Source: Hygrophila difformis
Lineage: Eukaryota; Streptophyta; Magnoliopsida; Lamiales; Acanthaceae
NCBI GenBank assembly: GCA_030278955.1
Contig: JAOANR010000005.1
Location: forward strand, 601,431 to 665,430
Reading direction: 5' to 3'
Length of the DNA stretch: 64,000 nt
A program made the translations under genes and the position numbers. Positions 20,390 through 31,960 of the stretch are shown here, piece by piece. Every line of letters begins with the position of its first letter. Position 1 is the stretch's first letter. Below the pieces are notes generated by a model. It saw only the letters and a list, made by a program, of their open reading frames with translations. It did no database searches and had not been told where the DNA came from.

Positions 20390-22414
20390 ATTTGAGAGTG
20401 GGTGAGATTGTGTGGGTTCTTCTTATTGTTCTTGAGGCCTTGGACGAATTGGGAGGTCCTAATCCTTTCTCCTACATTTAGGTAAGATCTCTAATCCAAA
20501 TCCTTGTCCTTAGAATCAGATTTCTTCCCCTAAACACAAGAGTTTTGTCAAACCGGTTGATTATAGGTTCATTCGGGGATAGCAGGCTGTTTCGCGGGTG
20601 GAGATCACGATTGGACGATTCAAATCTGAGGATTTTCGATCTCAATCTCTTGATATGTAAGTTAGTGTTGTGACTTTCAAATTTTATAGTTTTTGGTTGA
20701 GTATTCATGGAGAAACAACTCGAATTCTATCTCTTGTCAAATCTGTGATTTAGGGTTTCTATATGATAGTTTCTTTTGTTCCTCTTTGTTCGTCTAGATC
20801 CGTTCGTTTTTAGAAAAACTTTTCTAAATGAAAAATGTTCCAACACTTTAAAGAGGATCTCTGTAAATTTTCATAATTTTTGGACATGATTTGAGCATCG
20901 AAAAAGCACCTGGTATTTTCTGAGTTCATGATGACAGATTTCGTTTCATAGCATGTTCAGTTTTGTAGTCCGTATTACTCCTAGTTACGATCGTTTTTGA
21001 TGGTTAGTTTCTTCATGAAAATTGTTCATCTATGTGTCTAGTTTATCTCTGTAAATGTTCAGAAATTTTGGATCGCATTCAGAATGGTTATGGATTTTTA
21101 AAGAAACTGTGGTCGAGTGAACAGTGATTTCTGCACCTTTGAAATATGAATTTCTGAAATGATTTTATTTAGGCTATTTAGAGTCCGAATTTGCTAAGGT
21201 CTATTTCTGAGAAAAACGCTTATTTTGATGTCTCCTAGTATCTGTAAAAATTTCAGAAATTTTGAAAATGTTTTACTACATTTCCTAGTACGAATCTGAA
21301 AACTGCCACAGTGAGTTTTCATCGGTGAATTTGTCTTCGTGCGTTTTGATGATTAATGAGTCAATTGCTACTCTTTTGTGAATCTTATGAATTCTGGAAA
21401 TGTAGTCATGGTTTGTAATGATTAAAATGTGAATTTTGAAATTTTGTGAGTTTTGATCGAGTTAGATGCCCAATTTTGGAGGGTAAGTGCACTTGGCGTG
21501 AGCTCGTTGGGCCGCCCCCTCTTTTTGGTGGCCAAAACGGCGCCAAGGAAATTATGTTGCGTGTTTTGTATGAGTCTATACTCCTAGATGTATCTGTATG
21601 GGTTATCTAGGGCTCCGGAGTGTGTCTGTATAGGGTCCGCTGCTTTCACTTGCCTTGCGGGTTCGATTCCCCAAGGTGAATGTTTTTCCTGCGGGTTCGA
21701 TTCCCCAGGATATTGTTGACTCCTATGGGTTCGATTCCCTACGATGTATATTGAGTTCTTGCGGGTTCGATTCCCCAAGGACGGATGTCCTCGATCATAA
21801 TGAACAATGGTAAAAGAATGTATTTGAAATATGGAAACAATGGTAAAAGAATGTGTTTGAGCTCTTTCGGGTTTGATTCCCCAAGAAAGGTTATTCTCGA
21901 TTAAAAATATATTATTCGTATGGCAAAGTGTAAGAATCTTCCGGAATTATTTTTACTCGTCCCTTCCTTTTAAATTACAATTTCTAACTTTTAGATCTCT
22001 CTTCTAAAAACTTTAAAATTCGTTATCCTATACATTAACTTACTCAGTACCGTTGTACTGATAGATACGTTGTCTCTATTTTTTCCAGATGTTGAAGATT
22101 AGCACATGGCATTTACACTTGGGATGGGAATTTCCGAGGACTTGTCGCACTTGTTTTTAAATTATTTTACGAATTCCGAACTCATGTTTGGCCGTGTTTG
22201 GCCCTTAGCTTCCGCACTGTTTTAAATTATGTATATTTGACTTAACTCTGATTTAAACCTTCGGGCACTTATTGAATGATTTTTAAATTATTTTTAAGTA
22301 TTGGTACAACTTAGCCTTAGCATCTTCTCAAGTGAGCTCGAAATGGTTCGCGTCTTGCTTGGGAAGGTGTGGCGGTAATGCCTTGGCCTGGGTGATCAAA
22401 TCCGGGGTGATACA
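20390..22414 (+). mobile_element. TR-GAG 1, 5' LTR right part
   Basis: Resumes the LTR at ATTTGAGAGTGGGTGAG and runs to ...GGGGTGATACA at 22414, matching 24892-26917. Together with 10456-11113 it makes 2683 bp. It carries the B-box hairpin array at 21653-21885 and the conserved end block with GGTGTGGCGGTAATG. Confidence 0.92.
21653..21885 (+). repeat. Array of B-box/T-arm-like hairpins in TR-GAG 1 5' LTR
   Basis: Five units: 21653-21676, 21688-21709, 21722-21743, 21758-21779 and 21864-21885. Each is GGG-TTCGATT-CCC flanked by complementary arms (CCTTG/CAAGG, CCTG/CAGG, CCTA/TACG, CTTG/CAAG) with one bulged base. GGTTCGATTCC equals the Pol III B-box consensus GGTTCGANNCC and a tRNA T-arm; the fifth unit has TTTGATT. 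Loops are spaced 34, 34, 36 and 106 bp, so two slots of ~35 bp lack a unit and instead hold a 33-bp repeat (AACAATGGTAAAAGAATG). No acceptor, D or anticodon arms exist, so these are not tRNA genes. Confidence 0.85.
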
Positions 22415-22417
22415 GAG

Positions 22418-22430
22418 TGGTATCAGAGCC
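22418..22430 (+). other. Primer binding site, tRNA-iMet type
   Basis: TGGTATCAGAGCC, three bases after the 5' LTR end, complementary to the 3' end of initiator tRNA-Met, the usual primer of Tekay-type chromoviruses and Copia elements. Confidence 0.9.
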
Positions 22431-22890
22431 CGCAAATTTTTTTTAAAGCTATTATTTTTCGGCCAAATATAGAGGCCCATAAAAATAAATATTATTTTAA
22501 ATATTTTTAAGATATTATTTCCATGGAAATGAATTTTATTTTAAAACCCATGGGAATTATATAACAATTATTCCGACAAGTCTTGAAAAATGCATAAGTA
22601 TTTTTTTTGGGGGGATGCATTTGCATACATCCATCATTTTTTTAAAATGCTCCAAAGTATTTATATGCATGTCACGTGTATTTGATAATGTTCTTAGTTG
22701 GTATGTCGATTGACCTTGCCTTAGAGCCACTAACTTGAATCTAACCTTGCTTTAGCCTTAGAACTTGGTCAAGGGTGCTTAGTTTGCACATATCTATTCT
22801 CTCCTCTTGCCCTTCCTATCATTTAGATCTTCCTAACTGTTAGTGTGCCTTAGATTAAAAACTCATTTTCGCGTGCTTGGATATCAGAAA

Positions 22891-24048
22891 ATGGCAATTA
22901 GGGGAAGGCCGAGGAGGGTAGTCCCTAACAGCGGCGATGCTAACGCACATAATGACAATGACATTCCTCAAAACATAGGAGGGCGAGTGCCAGTTGTTCC
23001 CAACAATATGGATGAGCGTCTAAGGAATATTGAGGAAGTTCTCGTAGCATTAGGAAATGCCGAGGTGCAGCGTGCACAAACGGGTGTACCACCGCCGGTA
23101 GCCCGAGGCAACTACCTAGCATTGGTGAACCCTTACAAACCGCCTCATTATGACGGCCAGGAGGACCCTACCAAGTTGGAGAATTGGATCCGAACTTTTG
23201 ACAAGCTTCTTACTGCCGTCAAATACCCCGAGAACGAGAAAGTTCGAGTGGCGACTTATTATCTGGATGGAGAGGCAAACGAGTGGTGGCAACATCTCCA
23301 AGGAGATTTGGCCGAGGTTGAGAAGGTTTATACATGGGGAGAATTTGAGGAAGCATTGAGAGAGAGGTTTTATCCACTGAGCACTAAGGCTGCAAATTAT
23401 GAAGAATTTATTAACTTAAGACAAGGAGGAAAAGCGGTGCAAGAATATTACACCAAGTTCAAGGAGCTAGTTTGCTTTGCTCCGAGAGTTGTACCAACTT
23501 ACTCCGACAAGGCCCAGACGTTCGAGATGGGGCTAAACCTTAGTATCCGAGAGATACTGGTTGGAGGACAATACAATACACTACAGGCAGTGTATGACCG
23601 AGCTGTAGCAATCGCTCGTGTTCAGCGATTAAAGCGTAAGGACAATGGTGAGTCGAGCAAGGGCTCGCAAGGATTTGAGAAAAAGAATCGAAGCAACAAT
23701 AATAACAAATTGAGGAAGGACAATGTTCAAACTAGGTTTGATGGACCTAAGGAGAATGTGGACAGAGGTTTGAACAACAGAAGAAATGACACCCGCGGTA
23801 CATCCATACCACGATGTCCGCAGTGCCACAAAGCTCATCTGGTACACGAGTGCCCTAAGCGTGGAACTTGTTATAGATGTGGTGGGGAAGACCACATGAT
23901 TAGAGAATGCAATGTTCGCGAGGAGATGATCGAGAAGAGGTTGGATCTGGTGAACCCTCCACACGAGAATCGGCCGACTGGGCCAAATCATCCCAATAAT
24001 CAAGGACAGAGACCACAACAGAATCGCAACCAGCAAGAAAATTCATAG
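22891..24048 (+). CDS. TR-GAG 1 Gag protein (385 aa)
   Basis: Capsid-nucleocapsid protein and the only ORF of this element. I start at the ATG of MAIRGRPRRVV; the frame opens 16 codons earlier without ATG. A basic start is followed by a short coiled stretch (MDERLRNIEEVLVALGNAEV), the gag domain about residues 75-255 (PPHYDGQEDPTKLENWIRTF, EANEWWQHL, ALRERFYPLS, VQEYYTKFKELV, FEMGLNLSIREIL), a Lys/Asn-rich linker, and two zinc knuckles near 310-345: CPQCHKAHLVHEC (CX2CX3HX4C) and CYRCGGEDHMIREC (CX2CX4HX4C). It ends in an Asn/Gln/Pro-rich tail. No protease follows. The frame is intact; close homology to 60847-61955 of TR-GAG 3, which is broken. Expected to package element RNA into particles with enzymes from an autonomous chromovirus. 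Confidence 0.9.
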   Translation: MAIRGRPRRVVPNSGDANAHNDNDIPQNIGGRVPVVPNNMDERLRNIEEVLVALGNAEVQRAQTGVPPPVARGNYLALVNPYKPPHYDGQEDPTKLENWIRTFDKLLTAVKYPENEKVRVATYYLDGEANEWWQHLQGDLAEVEKVYTWGEFEEALRERFYPLSTKAANYEEFINLRQGGKAVQEYYTKFKELVCFAPRVVPTYSDKAQTFEMGLNLSIREILVGGQYNTLQAVYDRAVAIARVQRLKRKDNGESSKGSQGFEKKNRSNNNNKLRKDNVQTRFDGPKENVDRGLNNRRNDTRGTSIPRCPQCHKAHLVHECPKRGTCYRCGGEDHMIRECNVREEMIEKRLDLVNPPHENRPTGPNHPNNQGQRPQQNRNQQENS

Positions 24049-24241
24049 GCAGTTATGGGGACATAACTGCGGTCCTAAGGGGGAGAGGATGTGATACCCC
24101 CACAGAGATGCCACGCGTTGAGGTAAGAATTTAATTTCGAGCCTCAATATTTCTATGCGTGCAAAATACTTACTTATGTTGGTGTTGCTTTCCGAGTGCG
24201 ACCCAACTTCGAGGACGAAGTTGATTTTAAGGGGGGTAGAC
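24049..24241 (+). other. TR-GAG 1 3' untranslated region with two polypurine tracts
   Basis: Contains AAGGGGGAGAGGA (24077-24089) directly followed by TGTGATACCCCC, which looks like a polypurine tract joined to an LTR start although no LTR follows. Further on is the hairpin AACTTCG-AGGA-CGAAGTT (24205-24222) and the working tract AAGGGGGGTAGA (24229-24240) before the true 3' LTR. The hairpin-tract pair is shared with TR-GAG 3 (62336-62372). Confidence 0.75.
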
Positions 24242-26917
24242 TGTAATACCCGAGAAATCAACATCGATTATTAAATCCAAAAATTAAAGAATTGGATTTA
24301 ACTATCGCAACCGAAATAATTCCGAGAGAGCAGAATTAAATATTTTCGGACGATAGCAACTCGAAGAGAGTTATCGGATTATCCAACGATCTCGGATAAT
24401 TCCATATTATGATTTTTAGAATTTAAAATCATAATATTAAAAAAAAAGAGAAGAAACCCGCCAGCAGCTGGCCGCGCAGTGGCGGCGCGTGGCCGCGTCA
24501 ACCCCGCGCCGACGGCCAGTAGGTGGCGTTTCAAACGCCACACGCGTTTTCGGCTCCATTTTCGAGGTGTGACGACTCCAATCAATCCAAATCCGATCCT
24601 CAGACATTAAGGGATGTTGGGGGATGCATTTGGATAAGTTTTAAGCATATAAAACACCACAAAGTAGGATTGAAGGTAGTGCATGAACCAAGATGAAATT
24701 AAGTGAACCATATTGAATGAGGGGGGATTAATGAGGTTGTTAGGCTCCAAATTCGAAGCCAGTGACTGCCATAACTCATCCCCACATTCCAATGTATGTT
24801 ATGGCAGTCAATTGAGCAATAAACACCCCCAATCCAATCCCTTTTCAACCCCAAAAACACCCCACAAAGTTCACTTACGAATTTCAGATTTCCATTTGAG
24901 AGTGGGTGAGATTGTGTGGGTTCTTCTTCTTGTTCTTGAGGCCTTGGACGAATTGGGAGGTCCTAATCCTTTCTCCTAAATTTAGGTAAGATCTCTAATC
25001 CAAATCCTTGTCCTTAGAATCGGATTTCTTGCCCTAAACACAAGAGTTTTGTCAAACCGGTTGATTATAGGTTCATTCGGGGATAGCAGGCTGTTTCGCG
25101 GGTGGAGATCACGATTGGACGATTCAAATCTGAGGATTTTCGATCTCAATCTCTTGATATGTAAGTTAGTGTTGTGCCTTTCAAATTTTATAGTTTTTGG
25201 TTGAGTATTCATGGAGAAACAACTCGAATTCTATCTCTTGTCAAATATGTGATTTAGGGTTTGTATAGGATAGTTTCTTTGTTCCTCTTTGTTCGTCTAG
25301 ATCCGTTCGTTTTTGGAAAAACTTTTCTAAATGAAAAATGTTCCTAACACTTTAAAGATGATCTCTGTAAATGTTCATAATTTTTGCACATGATTTGAGC
25401 GTCGAAAAAGCATCTGGTATTTTCTGAGTTCATGATGACAGATTTCGTTTCATAGCATGTTCAGTTTTGTAGTCCGTATTACTCCTAGTTACGATCGTTT
25501 TTGATGGTTAGTTTCTTCATGAAAATTGTTCATCTATGTGTCTGTTTATCCCTGTAAATTTTCAGAAATTTTGGATCGCATTCAAAATGGTTATGGATTT
25601 TTAAAGAAACTGTGGTCGAGTGAACAGTGATTTCTGCACCTTTGAAATATGAATTTCTGAAATGATTTTATTTCGGCTATTTAGAGTCCGAATTTGCTAA
25701 GGCCTATTTCTGAGAAAAACGCTTATTTTGATGTCTCCTAGTATCTGTAAAAATTTCAGAAATGTTGAAAATGTTTTACTACATTTCCTAGTACGAATCT
25801 GAAAACTGCCACAGTGAGTTTTCATCGGTGAATTTGTCTTCGTGCGTTTTGATGATTAATGAGTCAATTGCTACTCTTTTGTGAATCTTATGAATTCTGG
25901 AAATGTAGTCATGGTTTGTAATGATTAAAATGTGAATTTTGAAACTTTGTGAGTTTTGATCGAGTTAGATGCCCAATTTTGGAGGGTAAGTGCACTTGGC
26001 GTGAGCTCGTTGGGCCGCCCCCTCTTTTTGGTGGCCAAAACGGCGCCAAGGAAATTATGTTGCGTGTTTGTATGAGTCTATACTCCTAGATGTATCCGTA
26101 TGGGTTATCTAGGGCTCCTGAGTGTGTCTGTATAGGGTCCGCTGCTTTCACTTGCCTTGCGGGTTTGATTCCCCAAGGTGAATGTTTTTCCTGCGGGTTC
26201 GATTCCCCAGGATATTGTTAACTCCTATGGGTTCGATTCCCTAGGATGTATATTGAGTTCTTGCGGGTTCGATTCCCCAAGGACGGATGTCCTCGATCAT
26301 AATGAACAATGGTAAAAGAATGTATTTGAAATATGGAAACATTGGTAAAAGAATGTGTTTGAGCTCTTGCGGGTTTGATTCCCCAAGAAAGGTTATTCTC
26401 GATTAAAAATATATTATTCGTATGGCAAAGTGTAAGAATCTTCCGGAATTATTTTTACTCGTCCCTTCCTTTTAAATTACAATTTCTAACTTTTAGATCT
26501 CTCTTCTAAAAACTTTAAAATTCGTTATGCTATACATTAACTTACTCAGTACCGTTGTACTGATAGATACGTTGTCTCTATTTTTTTTCCAGATGTTGAA
26601 GATTAGCACATGGCATTTACACTTGGGATGGGAATTTCTGAGGACTTGTCGCACTTGTTTTTAAATTATTTTACGAATTCCGAACTCATGTTTGGCCGTG
26701 TTTGGCCCTTAGCTTCCGCACTGTTTTAAATTATGTATATTTGACTTAACTCCGATTCAAACCTTCGGGCACTTATTCAATGATTTTTAAATTATTTTAA
26801 GTATTGGTACAACTTAGCCTTAGCATCTTCTCAAGTGAGCTCGAAATGGTTCGCGTCTTGCTTGGGAAGGTGTGGCGGTAATGCCCTGGCCTGGGTGATC
26901 AAATCCGGGGTGTTACA
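24242..26917 (+). mobile_element. TR-GAG 1, 3' LTR
   Basis: Uninterrupted 2676-bp LTR, TGTAATACCC...GGGGTGTTACA, followed by the AAAAA duplication. It supplies the empty site for the Athila-like insertion (CAGATTTCCATTTGAG near 24888). Confidence 0.93.
26155..26388 (+). repeat. B-box/T-arm-like hairpin array in TR-GAG 1 3' LTR
   Basis: Same five units as in the 5' LTR. Unit 3 here is CCTATGGGTTCGATTCCCTAGG with a perfect CCTA/TAGG stem, whereas the 5' LTR copy has TACG. Unit 1 has TTTGATT in the loop instead of TTCGATT. Loop spacing is the same as in the 5' LTR. Confidence 0.85.
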
Positions 26918-26922
26918 AAAAA

Positions 26923-27623
26923 GAAGAAGATAATTGTTGAGTTCCATTCAACAAAAATAAATTGCAAATGACAAAGCAAATTAGACTTAGTCTAATGTCA
27001 TGCAATAGAAAAGCAAAAGAAAGAAAAATATGGATGATCATAAATTTTTTTAATAAATAATTCCATGTTATAATAATATTAATTCTTGCCACTTCTTAGC
27101 CCAATAATTCCCTTTCTTACCAAATGTTACAACCGTATGCCCCGTTATAACCCTTAAATAAGACATCATGATCTCGATTTGAAGAAATGAGCCGGTGGCG
27201 AGTTGGTCCAATTGCAAGCATATGAGATAATTTAATTAAATTTGATTATGAGTGTTCATTGATAAAACATTATTTTGAAGAGTGAGTGAAATTTCCGCTT
27301 ATACTATATGTGAGGCTCTACTTTTAATTTATGTTCATGTCATGCTAAATTCTATAATTAAATCAATGATTATCTCTAAACATGATATTCATGAAGAATT
27401 AACAATGTTGACTGATTTGTATGCCTGATTAAGTGAAAAGTATCATTTCATTAAACACTGCAATCAAGAAAATTTAATACTTATAGTTTTTGATTGTCTT
27501 ATCCCAATCTAAAAAGAATGAAATTTTTGAAGCCACGCAAATAGATTGAATATGTAGAGTCTATGTTCTTAAGAACACTGACTCTGACTGCTCGGGGACG
27601 ATCAGTATTAAATGTGAGGATGT
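26923..27623 (+). mobile_element. LARD-like element, internal domain copy 2, right part
   Basis: Matches 4340-5064 (CATTCAACA...AAATTGCAAATGACAAAGC; GCCGGTGGCGAGTTGGTCC at ~27190 versus ~4631) and ends with the weak tract TTAAATGTGAGGATGT before the 3' LTR. Contains the shared CTCGGGGACGATCAGTATT block. No coding sequence. Confidence 0.75.
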
Positions 27624-28646
27624 TGATAATGGCCAAAATTGACCATTATTTTCAATCTATTTCCGTGTCTAAACATGGACATTTGATCGCATTCCGGTCT
27701 TATTTAAATAAGAAAGCAGTTGAATTTGACAGATATTTGTAAGTTTGTATAAATAATAAGTTGGTATTGAAAAACACAAAAATATTGCCTTTTTATTAAA
27801 TTTATGTTAAAAAATCCAAAAACATGATAAAAATGTTAAAAATCTCACACTTGATGATTATGGTTCGGTGGTATCTGTTCGACGGAACACGGGTCCATTT
27901 AACGGAACACAAGCCAAATAATCAATTGGAATAAATATCTATATTTATTTATACATATATTTATATACTAGTGTTTACTATTTTGTTTATGTATATATAT
28001 ATATAAAAAAAAAACGAGAAAAGCAAAAATTAAATCAAAGTGGTGTAATGTAGGTGGGGCCTACCATGTCTTCTCCCTCAATTTGCAATTACAAATTGGA
28101 ATCGGGACAACAGCAGCAACCCTCAACTTCCATTTCCAGCGAAGCATCGTCCACCTCCTCCGGTCATTCTCTGTCACACTCCAGCCGCCGCCGCCCTCGT
28201 CATCACCAACACCCTCCGGCAGCGATCCGATCAAGCTCCAACAGCCGCAAGCAAGCTCCGGCCGAGGACTCCCGTCATCAACATCTTCTCCGACCATCAT
28301 CATCAACAAGATAGAAAACCCTCATTTTATCATTGCCAAAGCCCCGGTCCTCTTCTCCACTCCTCCGGCAAGCCTCCATTGCTCCAACCTGGCGGACAAC
28401 ACAGCAGCAGTCCCTCCAGTCACCTTTTCCAAATTTCTGGCCACCCCGAAAACCGAAGCTCCGTCGAAGAACAAAACCTGGTCGTGCCGCCGCAAGTGGA
28501 GTGGGGCCCGCGTCGTAATAGTTGGAAGAAGTCCTGGGACCAGAGGTCCCAAAGGCATGAAATTTTTGTTTCTTCCCTCCTGGAGTTCAGCTCTTGGCCC
28601 TTCCCGCAGCAATACCCAAACACCCATGTGATTAGGGTTTTCCCCC

Positions 28647-28656
28647 CTATAAATAC
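28647..28656 (+). promoter_or_regulatory. TATA-box candidate downstream of GC-rich block
   Basis: CTATAAATAC within a C-rich context (CCCCCCTATAAATACCCC), directly after the GC-rich block and before a poly(A)-rich stretch. This is a good-looking plant TATA box. If used, the transcribed part of the LTR would be about 3.5 kb, which is unusual, so the later box at 31953 competes. Confidence 0.5.
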
Positions 28657-29405
28657 CCCTCCATTTCCCCTCAACAAAAAAAGGAGGCAAGCAGACAATC
28701 TCAAATATTTCTTCCCTGTTCTTGGAGAGAACAGTGGGTTTTTGACTTAGTTTAGAGTAGATTCTTTTTTCTTTGTTAGTTGTAGTTGTAATGTAGTTTG
28801 TAAATAGCTGTTTTTATTTTATTAGTGTAGTCATTTTCCATATTTTTCCAGCTTTTTAGTGTAGAAATAAATTTGAGAACACCCAAATAATGGGTTGCTC
28901 TTGAACTTTTAATGCTTTCTAGTGGTTGAAATACAAGAAAATGCTTTACAAATTTGGTATGAGTTCTCTTGCTCTTTTATTTATTTTGCTTTCTAAGTTC
29001 TAATAAATGTATGAATGTGGGTTTTGAGCATGTTTGTAGTCTTAGATCTATTTTTATTTTTATTGTTCTTGGATAGCTAGATAATTTTAGAGACAGTGCA
29101 TTTTTCTAGGTTGTGTTTGTATTTTATTTTATTTTTGGCCTAGATCTAAATTTTATTTTATTTTATTTTTCATTATTTTTTGTAGATTTGTCTTTCAATT
29201 TCATGTTTGTAGTTTTAGGGTTTAATTCATGCCATTACCCACATAACTTGTACTTTGTTAATTCCTTAAAATGCTCATTAGTGTGGCTGTGAGGTGACAC
29301 TGATGTGAAATGAAGGATTTGGTAAATCTCATCCATCATAAACCGAACAGTGGAAACCGAACTAATACTTGTGAGCACAAAAATATCACATGTGAAAAAT
29401 GTATG

Positions 29406-29795
29406 CAATTCGGTCTATACCGAATTGCTCATGAAGACCGAATTGCATAACAAAAAGTGTTGTCTTCATGTGGTTTCTATGCAATTCGGTCTATATGAGC
29501 AATTCGGTTAGACCGAATTGACTTTGGAGACCACATTGTATGCATATCATCCCTTCATGCCTTAGTTTATTTTTTTGTCTTTTACCAATTCGAATTGCTC
29601 ATATAGACCGAATTTGAGTAAGGGAATGACTCCATCAATTCGATTTGTCCAATTCGGTTTAGACCGAATTGCTTTGACAAATTGAATTAAATGACGTATC
29701 ACATCCTTGCAAGGATTAATTGGGTAAGGAAATACTTCATTCCTCATGCATTCTCAATTCGGTCTATATTGCACTTAACCCAATAGACCGAATTG
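29406..29795. repeat. Palindromic AATTCGG/CCGAATT array in LARD 3' LTR
   Basis: Five AATTCGG and six CCGAATT heptamers in 390 bp, including CAATTCGGT-CTAT-ACCGAATTG and the variant CAATTCGGT-TAG-ACCGAATTG. Spacers differ from those in the internal-domain array at 9045. The corresponding stretch of the 5' LTR would be near or before position 1 and is not visible. Confidence 0.78.
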
Positions 29796-31952
29796 ACCTC
29801 CTCCTTTTATTTCTAAAACTCCAAAAATATTTTATTTTTTTTTGAGTTGTGTAAGTTGCATAGGTGTATTGGGCTTAGGCTCATCACATCTAATTTTATC
29901 CATTACACATCTCAACCTATTAGTGTCTAAATTATTGTGTGATTACTTACACAATACCAAAAATATTCTTTTAATTTTATGTTTTCTCTTTAACTGTGTG
30001 TATGAATGGGTAATAAGGAATATCACAGATCAATGTTGGCAAAATGTCCCTTCAAAGGGATACGATTAGCTCGTCTTCTGTGTATTAATTATTGCTCGTT
30101 ATTTTGCATGGTCTGATTAGTGATTGGTGGAAGCTCCGGCAAAAGGTCCCTTCACCGGGATACGATTAGTCACTCAGCCAATTCCTAATTAGATACAGTT
30201 TTCTTTTCCTTATCTTAATTTCAAAACCTGAATTCAAGTTGTAGTATTATTAAATGATGTCGACCAACATTATTTGAGAATTATTACAACAATATGTGGG
30301 TTTTTCTTCCATTCACAGACAAAAGGGAGCTGAATGACGGCGGTCACCGTCACTTGGAATTCTTTTCTGTCTAAAAATCATTCCATCTGGAATAATTGGG
30401 AACCGGATGGCAGATGTCTGCAGTCCGGATAACCCCAATTATTTCTGGCGCTCATTTTAGCCAAATTTTTCTTATCTCAGGCTAATCCATCTTTGTGTAC
30501 CAAATTCTGTCTAACCCCACCATATATTTTGGGGTATTTTATTTTTTTTTTCTCTTATACTCGTATGCATGATATTATTATGTAGATACTGTTGTCAATA
30601 TTATTTTGAGATCCTTCCCTTGGACATAGAAGTCTTGATCTAAATCAGATGTTGCATAATAAATCTCCAACAAAAATTCCTTTATAAAATCCGGATCTGA
30701 GTAAGGGATAAATTCCACAATTATGATTAATTCACATTCTACCGGGGGTTGATTTTGAGAACTTAGAAGCAGAGTCAGCGATTAGGTCTCATCTAGACTG
30801 AAAGGATCTGTGTTTCAATTGAGAGTCTAGTACCTGTTTAGGGAATGATTTTCAAATATCAATTGGTTTCTCAAAATTGTTGTGTGTTGGAAATCTTATA
30901 TTAAATATCGCATCAAGTCAATGTCTACTTGGGTATAGATGAGATGTGATAAATAATACTAGAGGAACAACATGTAGGCCATGGTTAATTTCTAAGGTAG
31001 GGTTGAGTATTCTTTCAACTACTATCTTCTTCTGCCAAAGCCTAGAATTGAGTATTGAGTGAGTACATCCGAAGCAGATTCATTTATGGATCTGTTTCGT
31101 TCAGTTTGTATCTCATAACTACCCAAATGTTGTGAGCCCTGTGGCTTATTGATATCTGGGGAGTTCTTGATCTGCATCTGGTCACCAAGACCAGGGGCTC
31201 TTTTATACTAACGGAATGAGATAACTTTTGAGGCTTCCGAGTGATAGGATTTTAAATGCTTTCTTTACTGCTTTCTTTTAAATGCTTTTATAGAGGTCAC
31301 TCGGAAGAATTAGAGGTTGTCCGCCGGTTGTAAGGTTTAAGAGTTATGGAATGGTTCGGGACTTGATTTGAAACTTTGGGTGTGACATGAGGGAACGATA
31401 GGAGTACTTGGCACTTCAACTAATGATTTGTCAGGTGTTGCTTGTCCACCACAGATAAATGACACGCTCTGATGGGAGCAGTTGTAAGTCTGTGGTATCT
31501 TAGAATTTGTTGTCTTAAGAGCATGTAAACTCTTACTGTAAGTACCTGTCTGTTAAAGGGAACATGGTATAGAGAGCATGAGAGTTAGCTAACTGGAGGA
31601 TTATCCCAAGCTAAGATCTGTGTACTAAAAATGGAAGTTTAATGTGTTTCATCTGAATCTTGTCCAATCTTTATTATTTTCTCCCTGTCCCTTCTGTCTC
31701 CTTTTAAATCTGCCTTCTAGACAGTGTAGCATAATTTTACATGCTTTCGTAGAATAAATTTAATTGCTTTCCTAGATATAATTTAATCCGCTTTGTAGTG
31801 TAATTTAATTGCTTTCATAATCTAGTTTAAATTATGTCAAGTAGTTTTAAAACCAAACACAAGCTTGAATTGAGTAACCGAGTGGAAAATCTTAGTAAAC
31901 GACGTGGGCCCTGCTTCTATCGCATATTCTCCAGTGAACGATCCGGTCTTAC

Positions 31953-31960
31953 TATAAATA
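31953..31960 (+). promoter_or_regulatory. TATA-box candidate, 3' LTR copy
   Basis: TATAAATA in the block most conserved with the 5' LTR (counterpart 2243-2250). Confidence 0.4.

Larger units (their letters stand above)
10456..26917 (+). mobile_element. TR-GAG element 1 (gag-only LTR retrotransposon), interrupted
   Basis: The element has two ~2.68 kb LTRs (TGTAATACCC...TGTTACA), a tRNA-iMet-type primer site (22418), one gag ORF (22891-24048) and a polypurine tract before 24242. There is no protease, reverse transcriptase, RNase H or integrase. Flanking AAAAA (10451-10455 and 26918-26922) is the target duplication; low complexity, but internal copy 1 (~4290-4340) shows the matching empty site. 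This is the architecture described as TR-GAG. The TGTAATACC start and the AACTTCGAGGACGAAGTT-PPT end resemble Tekay/Del chromoviruses, the probable source of missing enzymes. The LTRs differ by roughly 2% in the part compared by eye. Confidence 0.88.

Noticed and set aside
21653..21885. Cluster of tRNA genes suggested by repeated GGTTCGATTCC
   Set aside because: Only the T-arm-like hairpin is present; no acceptor stem, D-arm or anticodon arm surrounds any unit, and the 35-bp period is too short for a tRNA.
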